Assembly (NCBI GenBank): GCA_964020975.1
Contig: CAXHWN010002145.1
Coordinates: 659,701-723,700 of the forward strand
Origin: Hermodice carunculata
Taxonomy: Eukaryota; Annelida; Polychaeta; Eunicida; Amphinomidae
Direction of reading: 5' to 3'
Length of the DNA stretch: 64,000 bases
Shown here piece by piece: positions 33,600-46,500 of this stretch. Below the pieces are notes generated by a model. It saw only the letters and a list, made by a program, of their open reading frames with translations. It made no database searches and was not told where the DNA came from. Positions within the stretch are counted from its first letter, which is position 1, and each line of letters opens with the position of its first letter. The position numbers and the translations under genes are program-made.

Positions 33600-34385
33600 G
33601 TCCTGCACCAGACTGCAATCAATTGTGTCACATGGACACTCTGCGCCCCCTCCATGATAATATTTCTTATCAACACGATGACCTTATAGATCCCCCCCCC
33701 TCCCCAGATTGTAGAACATTTATCCTTGCTGGTAAAAACGGTTTCAGTCTTTTAATCGAAATATCCCATTTTGTCGGTGAAGATATAGATTTACACGTGA
33801 TTATTGGATGACACGTTTGATGCACTTTGTTTTTATAGTGCTTATACAAAAACTCATGCATTTGATATAAACCTCCAGGAAACGGGTTAAAGTCAATAAT
33901 TCACATTTTGACAACCATCATTTATCGATCTCTGAAAACCTCAAAATTACCGGATGACTTAAAGTTGACTGGAATCATACTTCTGTGTGAAAAAGAAGAA
34001 AATAACTAACCATAACAGTGAGTACAACCCCGTGTATGATTCATCAATATGACATCACTTATCAGCACGTTGACCTTGCAGGTACTCAAGAACGCACAAC
34101 GTTTCCTCTTGTTGGTAAGATTGGCTTAATTCTATTATCCCAACATCGCCTTTTGTCAATGAAAATGTGGCCTGCCATAACATCTCTGGTGGGTGACAGG
34201 TTTGATGTATTAACCTTATGGCATTCATACAGAGACATCTGATATAAACCTCTAAAAGATCGGCTAAAATGTATCATAAACACTCTAACATAGATGTGTC
34301 ATCGATGTCCTAAAAGAAAATAAAGATCACTGGATTATATATAGGTGACCATTGTCATATTTTTATGTAAAAAGAGAAAATATGA
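33600..34385 (+). repeat. Diverged tandem duplication, unit about 390 bp
   Basis: Unit 1 (33600-33995) and unit 2 (33996-34385) share, in order, a CAATATGACATCACTTATCA-like block, CTTGNTGGTAA, a TGACACGTTTGATG-like block, GATATAAACCTC and a tail ending AAAAGAAGAAAAT. Identity looks about 60%. The frames over it are not conserved between units, so it is likely non-coding. Confidence 0.6.
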
Positions 34386-34722
34386 CTGAAGAAAATTACA
34401 GGCCACCATCAAAGCATTGCTTTCCAAACGCTTTGCTGTTTTCAGTGTTTTGTGGCGTTTTCCCGCATTCCACGATGTTATTTGTTTGTTTGTTTGTTTA
34501 TAATATCCAGTCGCACTTGCGTACTATCAACAGTTTCATTACTTTAATAAGTGAGAGCCACATTTGTGTACGATTTTCACACACCCCGTTCAACGGTCAC
34601 AGCATTGATTTAATAAACGGGTCTTGTTGGATGTAGCATCAACAAAGTCTATGAACAAGGGAAGTTGTACCGCCATTACGGAAGTCCTGCAATCGTGATA
34701 CGTGAAATAACACACCAGGGCT

Positions 34723-34961
34723 TTAACCCTTTCCCCTTGAATTAAGACTGAGTCAACAGCTTTCCTTGGCTTGGGTTGAGCACTAAGTGCCCAACCCATG
34801 CCAAGGAAAGCTGTTGACCTGGGGCATGTGATCTTGATAAGTTTCATGTACATTTCTCAGTCAAATTGTTTTTCATAAGTGTTGAAATTAGTTGAAAACA
34901 CTGGAACAGACGACATTTGACCACCAGCCGGTTTTGGCCGGTTTAATGGGGAAAGGGTTAA
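34723..34961 (+). mobile_element. TTAA MITE with palindromic core, best-preserved copy (copy d)
   Basis: It has perfect 14-bp inverted ends, TTAACCCTTTCCCC and GGGGAAAGGGTTAA, so the target is TTAA. The core palindrome (34752-34818) has 32-bp arms with two mismatches around TAA. It is 239 bp long and has no coding capacity. Confidence 0.88.
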
Positions 34962-35965
34962 TGATCCAAGTTGAGCGAAATGATTTGATGATGTCAATGA
35001 TACATATCAACCTCCCTGTATTTAAATTGCGGCGCCCCCCCCCCCCCGTCAATTTTGCGTTCGCTGATCTATGTTTCTCTTATACAGAATATGTAGTTTT
35101 ATGTAATCTACTCTCATATGCCTGTCACTCGGCACTTGCATATGTTCAGAATGATGTGCATGATGCTGACCAGATCCTAAGGCAACAGTGAAGTCCAGTT
35201 GGAAAAAATCTCTGCATGTGAGGAATATAGCGTGGACGAGAAAATACACTGCAATATGGAAATTGCATGCATAGACGAGTAAATTTTAAGTAGGAAGAAA
35301 TAGAATATGGAAAATTGCAAAATCGGAGGTGACAGGAGATTTTCAATTTCTATATGAAAAAAAAGGTAAATCGCAGTACAACATGAAAGGAAAATAATTT
35401 GTTCTGTTCTACAAGAACAGAGGTTCAATTGTTAAAGTAATGTTTGTTGTGGGGCTCTGGTGAAATGAAAAAGGTTAAGCATAGGCTGCAAACCGCCCAA
35501 AACAAAGATGGTTGCTTTACCAGAAATGTTCCGAAGTAAGATAATTTGTTGATATGATATGATTATTTATATACCCATGTTAATCTATGTCATGGTGCTT
35601 TATATGCTGAATTTAATTGTTATATAAATCCGAAGCGTTCTGGTATTCCCATTTCATGAAGCACATTGCATATTTCTAGTTCAGATATCTGATTCATTTA
35701 TGTATAATGTATTTTTCCGTTTATTTAAAACTCAAATTTTATTGAAAGTATATGATTATGACCAGTGTGAAGCACAAAATATTTATGCCAATATAATAAT
35801 TACTCGTTTCACTTTTACTTTTTATTCATAGAACGACGTATCTAGCTCGCTTATAGACATGTAAGGCAAGAGAAATGTTGTCGATTACAGTTTCCTAACT
35901 AAACAAACGAGGACTGTGTTTTGTGGTTATTAGGCACAACAAGCCGACCCGCACCTGGTACTGTT
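34962..35965. other. Spacer, no gene seen
   Basis: It contains a C run near 35036-35047 and AT-rich DNA. No open frame has a motif or plausible splice context. Confidence 0.4.
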
Positions 35966-35969
35966 GAGT

Positions 35970-36155
35970 GCAGAGTTGACATTGGGGCGGGGCTGACCTT
36001 GCCGCAGCATGAAGTAGGCCCCATTATATGGGGCTTGACAGGTGAGTGTAACGCAACGTCCTTGAGAATGGGACTGAGAGACATCGGGGCGGGGCTAACC
36101 TTGCTGCACCATGACGTAGGCCCCATTAGATGGGGCTTGGTATCCGGAGCTGAGT
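35970..36155 (+). repeat. Tandem duplication, about 103-bp unit, two copies
   Basis: GGGGCGGGGCTGACCTTGCC and GGGGCGGGGCTAACCTTGCT, each followed by a TAGGCCCCATTANATGGGGC block, occur at 35983 and 36086. The latter block is itself a short inverted repeat (GGCCCCATT/ATGGGGC). A related fragment lies near 39770-39825. Confidence 0.85.
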
Positions 36156-36199
36156 GTAACATAATTATTCCTCAATCTCTCAACTTGTTCTATACTTTT

Positions 36200-36450
36200 T
36201 AGTAATCATGTTTTGTTTGATAGGTATTTTGTATTCATATTGAAGCTCTGCATTTATAAGCAGAACTTCACTGATTTAGCTAATTCATCATTTTACACGA
36301 TCATATTTATTGATTATTATGTGGGTTGTCTTTGTTGAATAATTAGCTTAGACAAGGAGCCGCTACTCAGAGAGACATGCACGGGTAAAGGCTCCGAAAC
36401 ATGTTCTGAGCAGTTACCCCTGAAAACCCTTATTAAACTTATTTAGGCTA
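36200..36450 (+). repeat. Penelope-associated terminal repeat (copy A) with interleaved complementary segments
   Basis: It matches the reverse complement of 55425-55655 along its length. Within it, four pairs of complementary segments are interleaved at 36356-36419: GGAGCC/GGCTCC, CTACTCAG/CTGAGCAG, ACATG/CATGT and GGGTAA/TTACCC. Its position before the Penelope-like RT, and next to RT-flanking sequence in the other copy, suggests it is the element's LTR-like terminal repeat. That is inference. Confidence 0.6.
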
Positions 36451-36694
36451 ATATAGCCTATGTTAAAATTCCACATAAGAACGTGACAATAGTACTTCCA
36501 TGTGTATACAGATTAGACAGTGACAGGTTAGCTTATGGAGTGTAGAGAGTTCGGACTACGGAATAGGGTAGTGACTACCAAGAAGTGGTTCTGTACGAAA
36601 AGACACAAATACAATAACCTCCATGTAAGGCTGTAAAGAAGATGTTTCTATACCCTGCTTTATCCCCTGCTTCGTACCATATAACATAGAAAAT

Positions 36695-37452
36695 CCATGG
36701 GATACGGGCAATGTGATATCGTTTAGGGATCGTGTCCCTTGTCACAATTAACGTTACACGACGTTAGGGGTGGGGTGGGAGTTAACAGCTGTTGACTTTA
36801 ATTTTCTGAAAGTGTAACAAAATATTAAAATCTGCAGGCAAAGTATTAAATGTGAATGAACCTAAAAGTCTGTTGTTTTTTTTATTTATATTGCACAATG
36901 TTGAGTATCTTTAAGTTTAATAAAATGCTGAATATAAATAATATTCTTATACATGAATATGGAATAGGCTTTAATACAGAGTTACTATAGGCATAAAGAC
37001 ATCATCTTCTGGATGTATTCCAAAAAAACGATAACGATGTAGCCTGTTTACACCTTATAGCTGGCTGTAAAAAATAACGAAAATATGCTATGCACGATAT
37101 GGTATACATGTTTTATTGTGTAATTATAAAACTCGTTTTTTTTTTTATTTGTTTGTTAAATTGGTACATGTACAAGGAGTCCTATTAGCCATTGATATCG
37201 GTACGCAATGCGCGTGAAATTTCAGAGTTCTCATATAAACGGCCAACAATGGTAAAAAGCGCGCCATGCATAGTACACAGTCGCTTTAGCGGCTTCCTCA
37301 TTGCCATTTCCCGGTGTTTGATAATGCATGGAAATGTCGTGTTACGGAAGTAGCCCTTTGACGCTAAGGAAGGGGGTGGGGGGTTAAAAGGTCTAACGTC
37401 GTGTGACGTTAACTGAGACAAGGGACATGATCCATTACCATATCCCATGGGT
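36695..37452. repeat. Inverted-repeat segment, arms about 100 bp
   Basis: The left arm (36695-36790) has CCATGGGATACGGGCAATG, GTGTCCCTTGTCACAATTAA and ACGTTACACGACGTTAGGGG. The right arm (about 37370-37452), read backwards, has CCATGGGATATGGTAATGG, CATGTCCCTTGTCTCAGTTA and ACGTCACACGACGTTAGACC. It lies between the Penelope-associated repeat and the RT frame. It may be an inverted terminal part of that element or a separate foldback insert. Confidence 0.75.
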
Positions 37453-37503
37453 GGGACTACTTTTTTCCACATAGATAATTTGATAGACACTCATAAAGAT
37501 TAG

Positions 37504-38600
37504 ATGAAAAGGAATTTTAATATCACATTTTCTGAAGAGGACTGCTCTATTCCACTTTTGTTTTGGATACCCAAATTACATGAAAACCCTTTCAAATCTA
37601 GATTCATAGCCGGTGCTGCAAAATGTACAACAAAACAATTATCAAAAGAAGTAACATTGTGTTTGACTGCAATTAGGAATCATTTTCGTAAATCCTGTAA
37701 TGCAATTTCTAGAAACTGTGAAATAAATTGTTTTTGGAATATTAGCAATTCTTCCGAGTTGGTATCTAAAATCAAAAATGTAAAAGCAAAAAATATCAAA
37801 TATTTTTATTTTTCTACACTGTACACAAATCTACCCATAGATAAAATCAAAAGTTCACTTTCAGAATTAGTAAGCAAAATGTTTAAACATAATGGTAAAC
37901 CATACATAAATATAAATTCAATTACAAAGAAAGCATATTGGTCAAACAATAAAAATTCAAAAAGTAACATTAAATCTTACACTGTTGAAACTTTGATAGA
38001 GGCTATAAAACTTCTTTTGGATAATAATTTTGTTCAATGCGGACCATTGGTTTTTCAACAAATAAAAGGCATCCCAATGGATAGCAACTGCTCCCCTTTA
38101 GTGGCAGATTTATATTTAACCTGGCTTGAATTTAAGTATATGGATAAATTGATGAAAAAAGACTTTCAAATGGCAACAAAATTATCAAACAACGCAAAAT
38201 ATATTGATGACATTGCTTGTGCAGATGTACAAAATTTTAATGAAATTGCTAAGGAAATTTACCCAAAAGATATCCTTTTGGAGGGTAACAATTCAAATGG
38301 TTTCAGAGATGTGTTTTTGGACTTGGATATTCAGGTTACTAATGACAGGTTTAGCATTAAAGTCTATCACAAAATAGATGAGTTTAACTCTGAAGTAGTT
38401 AATTATCCTTTCCCGGACAGTAATATTTCGGAAACTATTGGATATAATACGTTTTTGTCACAGATTTTGAGATTTGGTCATATTTGTTCTAAATTTCAGG
38501 ACTTTGCATCTAGAACCAAATTTATTTACAATAAACTTGAGTCAAGAGGATTCAAAGATGTATTTTTTGATCAAATATTTCTACAAATTTTGCTGTAAAT
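37504..38600 (+). mobile_element. Penelope-like element, reverse transcriptase region
   Basis: The 364-aa open frame has Penelope-type RT landmarks. CSIPLLFWIPKLHENPFKSR followed by FIAGAA is the PKLHK..P.R.I.G block. FSTLYTNLPIDKIK is motif A. GIPMDSNCSPLVADLYL is motif B, usually GIPMGTNCAP. AKYIDDIACAD is motif C, and DVFLDLDIQV follows. It ends before the GIY-YIG endonuclease, which I do not see, so the copy is partial and probably inactive. Following sequence occurs as two tandem copies (38590-39345), and an inverted related copy lies at 55.4-56.2 kb, in keeping with the head-to-tail partial copies typical of this group. Confidence 0.85.
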
Positions 38601-39345
38601 ATCCCGAGATGGTTAGAAAGTTTGGCTTCAATAATTTTAGAGATTTTAGACTTGCCTGTTTTGCTACTTAATCTTATCTTTTGGCATCATTCTGTTTTAA
38701 TGTTCACCTTTCAGACATTTTAGGCCAGCTTGTTTTCTGTTAGGTTAAACCCCACAGGCTATCGGTAGCAAGTAGCGGCCTACGACAGTTACAAGCTTGC
38801 CTAATTGTATTTGATATCTGGTTAAGAAATCTTATATTTTCATTGCATTCTCTTGACTTAGATACAAATGACTTTCATTCTTTTCTGACTTGCCCTATAA
38901 TTTTGCTGTTAATATCCAAAGATTATTAGAAAGTTTGGCTACAATAATTTACAGTTTTTAGACTTGTCTGTTTTGCAACTTAACTTTATCTTTTGGCATC
39001 TTTCTGTTTTAATATTCACTTTCAGACATTTTAGGGTTACATATTTTCTGTCAGGTTAAACCCCCTGGGGCAATCGGTAGCAAGCAGCGGCCTACGACAG
39101 TTACATGTTTGCCTAATTGTACTTAAAATCCTGTTAAGAAAAATTGTTTTGATAACATGCTTTTGGCATAAATGGTAATGACTTTCATTCTTTTCTGACA
39201 TGCCTAAATGCACATTTACTCAATATTAAAAATTACTCAAAATTGACAGTATTTTCTCACATGTCACAAACCTGACACATTACATTGATACATTGACTCA
39301 GGGTTGGCAGTAAAATAGAGCTTAATTGCTTGAGGGGTAGGTGTC
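38590..39345 (+). repeat. Tandem duplicate of the Penelope 3' region, about 310-bp unit
   Basis: 38598-38880 and 38904-39160 share AGAAAGTTTGGCTNCAATAA, TTATCTTTTGGCATC, CAGACATTTTAGG, GGTTAAACCCC, ATCGGTAGCAAG and GCGGCCTACGACAGTTACA in order. The part to 39345 also matches the reverse complement of 55925-56240. Confidence 0.85.
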
Positions 39346-40640
39346 ATCATGGAGTACCTGTAAAATATGGTTTTCGAATAAATGGGTCAGTTGCAGCTTG
39401 TTGGTATGAAGAGAAACGGAGAAATCATGTCAAACGTGAAGCGGGATGGTGGTCCAGATGTGAGCTTCGTTTCAAACCTTTCTCTGTACGAGTTCCATGT
39501 GACGACTGCCTTTGGGCCCACCACCTCCCATCTTATTAGTACGAATGATTGACTGCACAGATGAATACACAATACTTTATTGTAGATAAGGCCCTATGTG
39601 GGCCATGCATTGCACGTACAGTCCACAGATGTTCCAGGCTCACCCTCTCTGCCAGCCACCACATCCCCCACCCCCAACCCCCCGCGTGTCCCACGTATAT
39701 TTGCACGAATGCTTGACTGACTGAACGTTACGAGCGCCTGTGGTTGCAGTGCTAACCTCGTCCTCCCATGGCCTAAGCCCCATTCCGGGGCCCCATCATA
39801 TAGGGTTTGACAGGTTGGGGCTAAATCAATGGATGTAACAAGTGGGTTGGGTACTATGCGTCGGTCCCACCCAAGAAAATCTGTCGACTTGGACTTGATA
39901 CTGGTGTCTCATCGGCAATTCTCGTTCAACTTTGCTTGAATTTAAGCGTAAAATATTGAAGCAGGCGGCACTTGTCACCAATGTGCTTTGGCTAGTTGAG
40001 CCGGAACGGTAAAATGGTACAAAGTATCTCAAATTTTCTGTAGTTCGATTTGAAGTTTGCTCCATAACATTAATTTCATGATTAAAGGGATGAACATGCA
40101 GGACTTGTCATTTAATGCACAGTAAAGCGCAAATATCACATGGGTCGACACCTCCACAGTATGTCTGACATCGTTGAACTACTGACGGTCTAAAACTTGT
40201 TGATAAATCTATCGTCGTCAATAATCCAGTGGCTTGCATTACTTCTACATATACTAATTATTGATAGCATTAGGCCTAACCATACGCTCATTTTGCGCAA
40301 TTTTGAAACTAACGTTAGTTATAGGCTCTCAAATTCATATTTTTACGTTGCTTTTGCTCTTCTAAGTCTAATGATAAAGCATTAGTGTTCACAGAGAAAC
40401 TCCACAAGGATATTTAATACGTTTGCTAACACATCCAGGTGTGTCTTAATTTAATAAACATATTCAAGTTGATTGCCGTCAGTCTAACAGGAGTACCACA
40501 AAGATCAATCTTGGGTACTGTTTTTTTTTCTATCTATCTGCAATCCTTCTAATTGTTTTAATTGTATCTAGCGTATCACATTACGGTACTTTCCAATCGG
40601 AAAACAAGCCATCGTTTCAATAATACTTTATCTTACGCAG
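39346..40640. other. No firm gene; flank of the membrane-protein exon at 40641
   Basis: An exon-like frame at 39330-39539 (KYGFRINGSVAACWYEEKRR) was considered, but its left part matches the inverted Penelope copy, so it is not called. A diverged MITE-like remnant may lie near 39835-39930. Confidence 0.35.
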
Positions 40641-40786
40641 GTGGCGCGCTGTTTTTACTAATAGCCAGCATTCTTCTATTTGGATGGACTCTCACCATAT
40701 GGGAAAAACTTGGCAGAACAACAAAAGCTCTCGACAAAGATCGACGCCCTTCACTTCCCATGGTTTATTTTAATCAACACAGTTGA
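40641..40786 (+). CDS. Last exon of a second membrane protein: transmembrane helix and basic tail
   Basis: The acceptor TTTATCTTACGCAG ends at 40640 and the exon opens in phase 1 with GGALFLLIASILLFGWTLTI, a clear membrane helix. It continues WEKLGRTTKALDKDRRPSLP and MVYFNQHS, with the stop at 40784-40786. The basic tail suggests a cytoplasmic C-terminus. The exon closely parallels the minus-strand exon at 7332-7513: phase 1 entry, Gly-Ala start of the helix, and a basic tail of similar layout. They could be ends of related genes, but identity is low and this is inference. No upstream exon could be assigned and the family is unknown. Confidence 0.45.
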
Positions 40787-41141
40787 GATGTGTTGTATGC
40801 CACTATTGACAGAAGTATTGCTTCAGTAATGACTTATCCTCATTTTGTTCATATTTAATAACCATGTGCTTTTGAAATACCACTGTGTTATCAATACATT
40901 TTCCCAGGGATAAGTGGTACAGACTCTGTTTCCATTGAGGACCACTTGGACTTTTTTTGTAAAAGTTCAACTGAACGGAGTCGTATTGCATTACGCAAGA
41001 ATGTGCATCTATCAACCTAACCATAGACATGTGGTACTGTTTACACATTCATATTTTTGCATCAATTCAGACATATATGGCTCACGGATATTGTAAACTC
41101 TTTTAGCGCCCTAGACTGATTTAACAGCTTTTAGCGGCGCG

Positions 41142-41189
41142 TGAATGAATGAATGAATGAATGAATGAATGAATGAATGAATGAATGAA
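41142..41189 (+). repeat. (GAAT)n microsatellite
   Basis: About 12 copies of GAAT/ATGA. Confidence 0.95.
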
Positions 41190-41469
41190 AAGTGCAAATA
41201 AATTACAAAACATTAGACAACCCCAGGAGACAAGTGTTACCATTCGCACCTGGCAAAAGAAAAAAAAAAGAGATTTCTGATTTATTCAAACATTGTTAGC
41301 AATTTTGTAAATAGGGCCGACATGAATGAAAGTATCCGATATCGAAATATGTATATATTTTTTATAATTGATTTCCTCTGATAGCCATAAATTCCAAAAT
41401 GTCTGATCACTTCATAATCTGATGATTCCATGATAAAAATGTGTGTTTTTATATCTTATTACTCATGTA

Positions 41470-42579
<1,110 letters not shown>

Positions 42580-43082
42580 TCGTTCCCTCGCAATAATATT
42601 ACGTTCCTTCGAAGTAATTATGTCGTTCTCTCGCAATATTATCGAGTTCCCTCGCAATCTTATTGCGTTACCTCGAAATAATATTTCGTTCCTTGCAATA
42701 CGAAAAAAAAAATCCTTATGTCCCTTGGCTTACTAAATATAGAGCCCCAGAGGGTACATAGAAGAAAAATAATTTTATTTCGTTCCCTCGCAACAATAAT
42801 TTCGTTCCCTCGCAATATTCTTTCGTTCCAACAAAATAATTTTATTTCGTTCACTCGCAATAATCAATTAGTTCCCTCGCAATAATTATTTTGTTCCCTT
42901 GCAATATTATTTCGTTCCCTGGAAATAATTATTTCGTTCCCTCGCAATATGATTCCGTTCCCTCCCAATAATATTGTTCCCTCGAAATAATATTGTGAGG
43001 AAACGAAATATTATTGCGAGGAAACGAAATAATATTCTGAGGGAACGATACATTATTGCGAGGGAATGAAATAATATTGCGT
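42580..43082. repeat. Snapback minisatellite, about 20-bp TTCGTTCCCTCGCAATAATA unit in both orientations
   Basis: From 42580 to about 42985 the unit is direct, with AATAATATT/AATAATTAT spacing variants and a gap at 42700-42775. From about 42985 to 43082 it appears as its complement (GCGAGGGAACGAAATAATAT-type). The two parts can fold on each other. The regular spacing recalls a CRISPR, but the spacers are low-complexity AT. Confidence 0.9.
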
Positions 43083-43120
43083 TGACGTTTATTTAATCAT
43101 ATGAATAAGGAAAGAAGAGT

Positions 43121-43121
43121 C

Positions 43122-43182
<61 letters not shown>

Positions 43183-43194
43183 GGGGGTGTTTGT

Positions 43195-43220
<26 letters not shown>
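43121..43220 (+). repeat. (TG)n microsatellite followed by T/G-rich run
   Basis: Pure GT repeats at about 43121-43181, then GTTTTT-type repeats to about 43220. Confidence 0.95.
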
Positions 43221-43226
<6 letters not shown>

Positions 43227-43519
43227 GCTTTTGATTACAGGTTAATGTGGTTAGTTTCAAACATATAGTTGGTTTGTTTAAACAGTATTTAACAGTGTCA
43301 ATAATGTCGGGCAAGAAGGATAATTACGCGCATGTAAAAACGAACTGTCACAAATTATCAATAAGAAAAGAGGGGCTGTTGCAATAAATAGGCCTACAGG
43401 TCAATCGTGATTTGCTCGCCATGAACTATACCAGTGAATCAATTTATTTACGAAAAGATACAGGCAGACACGAGGGAAATGATGTACGGGCTTACTGTCT
43501 CCCAAAATAATACAGTTTA
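43221..43519. other. Short spacer before the LINE
   Basis: No gene is seen. It could be the remnant of the LINE's 5' region. Confidence 0.3.
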
Positions 43520-46500
43520 TTTCACAAGCAACAGTTTATTTTCCAATATTGTGCGTCAAATAAATTCTTGGACCATTTGATTCCCGATTCCCCATCAGCT
43601 GAGTGTTCCAAGAACTTGGTCAAATTCTTAGGTGAACATGATTTTATATGCTTATTAGAAACGTTTTTTACTGATACCGAATCATTGCATTGTAAACTAG
43701 GACCATTGCTTATGAACTTTAATGTTTTTCATTCCTCACGAAAATCTAAACATAAAAACGCAAGACGAGGGTGCGGAGGTGTCGTTATAATGTTTAAAAA
43801 ACAGCTTAATAAAGGTGTGTCCCTCATCTGTAATAAGTATGAAGATTTTCTGTGGATAAAACTATGTAAACATTTCTTTGGTATAGACGAAGATATATTT
43901 CTTGGCTGTGTGTACCTTCCCCCAGACCGAAACAAAAGAGATCGTTATATGGAAATTCTTGAAAAGTGTGTCACTGAATTTAGTAATGCAGGTAGTGTTT
44001 TTACTTGGTGATTTGAATGCTAGAACAGGCAACTGCCAAGACTATGTACAAGGAGATCATAGTGATTTTATACCCTTGCCTGGTGCATATAATGTTGATC
44101 ATTGTGTAACCCGTTTATCTATGGACAATGTTGTTAATCCCCAGGGCGAGTTTCTGTTGCAGCTTTGTAAAAGTTCAGAATTGAGAATCTTGAACGGTCG
44201 TCACAAATGTGACAGGCCAGGTATGTTTACTTGTCATCGGCCAAATGGATCTAGTGTGGTAGATTACATGATCATACATAATTCCTTATTACCGAATGTG
44301 CCTCAGTTCAAAATCACTGAATATCAAGTATTTTTCAGTGATCATTCGCCTTTAGTGTCTACTTTACAGTGTAATTATTCTACTTTAAAACCTAATGAGG
44401 GTCAAAATATACTTGAAAACGGACCGCCTATTATACTTTGGGACGATCAGGCACAGATTAGATTTAAAGATACTTTGAATTCAGAAACTTTCGGTCCTCG
44501 TCTCCGTAGCCTAGCAACATGTTCTCAACAGTGCAAGGATTCTGTTGCACTCGTGCAGGAATTAAATGATATATTTATTGAAGCAGCTAGAATTTGCTTA
44601 AGAATTATTAAACCTAAACAGAAACAAAAGAAAAGAAAAAAGCGTTCATGTCATTTTAATCGTTCTTGTTTAGATTTAAAAAATAAGGTCAAATCTTCGA
44701 GAAAATTGTTTTTGCAGTATCCTAAAGATCCGATCATCAAAGGTAATTATTTCAAAGCTGCAAAAGCCTTTAAAAGGTATGTACGCAAGTGTAAGAGATT
44801 AAGCAAATTCAACTTGCTTCAAGAAGTTGAGAGGAGGGACGACAGGAAAGACAAAATGTTTTGGAATAAAATGAATGTTTTACTGAATAAAACGAAAAGT
44901 TCAGATTCTGATCATGTGCCCGCAGATGAATGGTATAATCATTATAATAAGTTGTTCAACCCAGGTATAAACTACGCGCCAGATGATACACAGCCTGAGT
45001 TTGCAATTTTCTTGGCAAAATTGGAAGATTTAGCAAATATTGATAAAGATCACGACTTAAGCATCCCCTTTACCTGGTCCCGATATCATACGAGGGGAAA
45101 TGATTAAAACGGCGTGTTCAATACCTCATGTCGCTCTATCATTACTTAACATTTATAACAATATTCTGGCATCTAGCACCTTTCCAAAATCGTGGAAACA
45201 TAGCTATCTGACTCCTGTACACAAGAAAGGCAAAAATGATTCCCCTGACAATTATCGGGGAATTGCCTTGCAAAACTCAATGAGTAAAATTTTCGCCATA
45301 TTGTTAAAGAAACGCATACATACTTTTCTGAATCAAAAAGATTTTTTCTACGAAGGCCTATCAGGTTTTATTGAAGGGCGTCAAACGGTAGACAATCTAT
45401 TTATTATGAAAAATGTTATCGACAAATACTTGTTACAGAAACAAAAAAGTATTTTCAGCTTGTATTGATTTCAAACGTGCTTTTGATATGGTTCCTACAG
45501 ACAAGCTATTGTACAAACTTCATAGAGCTGGTATTGACATAGGTATAATCAGACTTATTAACGATATGTACGAAAAATCTACTGTTGCTGTAAAGCTAAC
45601 AAGTGGCGTCACAAGACCCATTGCTTGTCAACTCGGCTTAAAACAGGGCTGCCCCTTGAGCCCTCTGGTGTTTGATGTTTTTATTAACGATTTGGAGGAG
45701 TTTTTAAATGTGAATGGTAACTATGGAGTTGAAATAGGATAAAAAAATTGTGCAGTTTAATATTTGCGGACGATGTCCTGATCATGGCAGATTCTGCTGG
45801 TCATTTGCAGTATTTGCTACAGAAACTGTCTCTGTACAGTTATACTTGGGGTCTTGAAGTGAATACTTGCAAGTCATCTGTCATTGTTTTTAATAGACAA
45901 GGAAAGTCCCTTGGGGACCAGTATAAATTTACTTAAGGTGGCAATAGTTTAAAAATGGTAACAGATGTTGAATATTCAGGTATAACGATCAAAGCAAGTG
46001 GAGTCTTTTCACTTGCAGAACAAAAGCTTTGTGAAAAAGCTAAAAAGTCATGTTTTCTTCTGAAAAGGGGGATTATTGCTGACAAAGATAATGCTATTTC
46101 TCCGAAAGTGGCCCTTGATTTATTTGACATTTATGTAAAACCAATCCTTTTATTTGGATCCGAAGTTTGGCCCGTTGCAACCAGCCGCAATTCAAAAACT
46201 GGGAAACAATTTTCCGACCCCCCCCCCCCCCCCCACACACAAAATATTCTCAATATTAACAATGCTGAAAAAGTTCACAGCGATTTTTGTAAGTTCACCC
46301 TTGGAGTTACTAGCAAATGTCATAATAAAGCCTCTCTTGCAGAACTGGGAAGGTACCCAATCCAGATAGATATAAAGATGAAAATTGTAAAATATTGGTT
46401 ACGCCTAATGGAGCTTCCAGATGGACGCATTCTAAAGCGGTCTTTGAGTGATCTTGTAAATTTAGACTTGAAAGGAGAAACTGTTTGGGTGTCTGCAGTG

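Noticed and set aside
36356-36419. Hammerhead ribozyme in the Penelope-associated repeat
   Set aside because: A CCGAAAC word is present, but the CUGANGA core and a matching cleavage-site context are not visible. The pairing pattern is different.
39330-39539. Exon encoding KYGFRINGSVAACWYEEKRR upstream of the 40641 exon
   Set aside because: A phase-1 donor is possible near 39459, but the start of the frame matches the inverted Penelope-related copy at 55.9 kb, so it is probably element sequence.
42580-43082. CRISPR-like regular array
   Set aside because: Repeats are about 20 bp with low-complexity AT spacers, occur in both orientations, and sit in animal DNA. It is a minisatellite.
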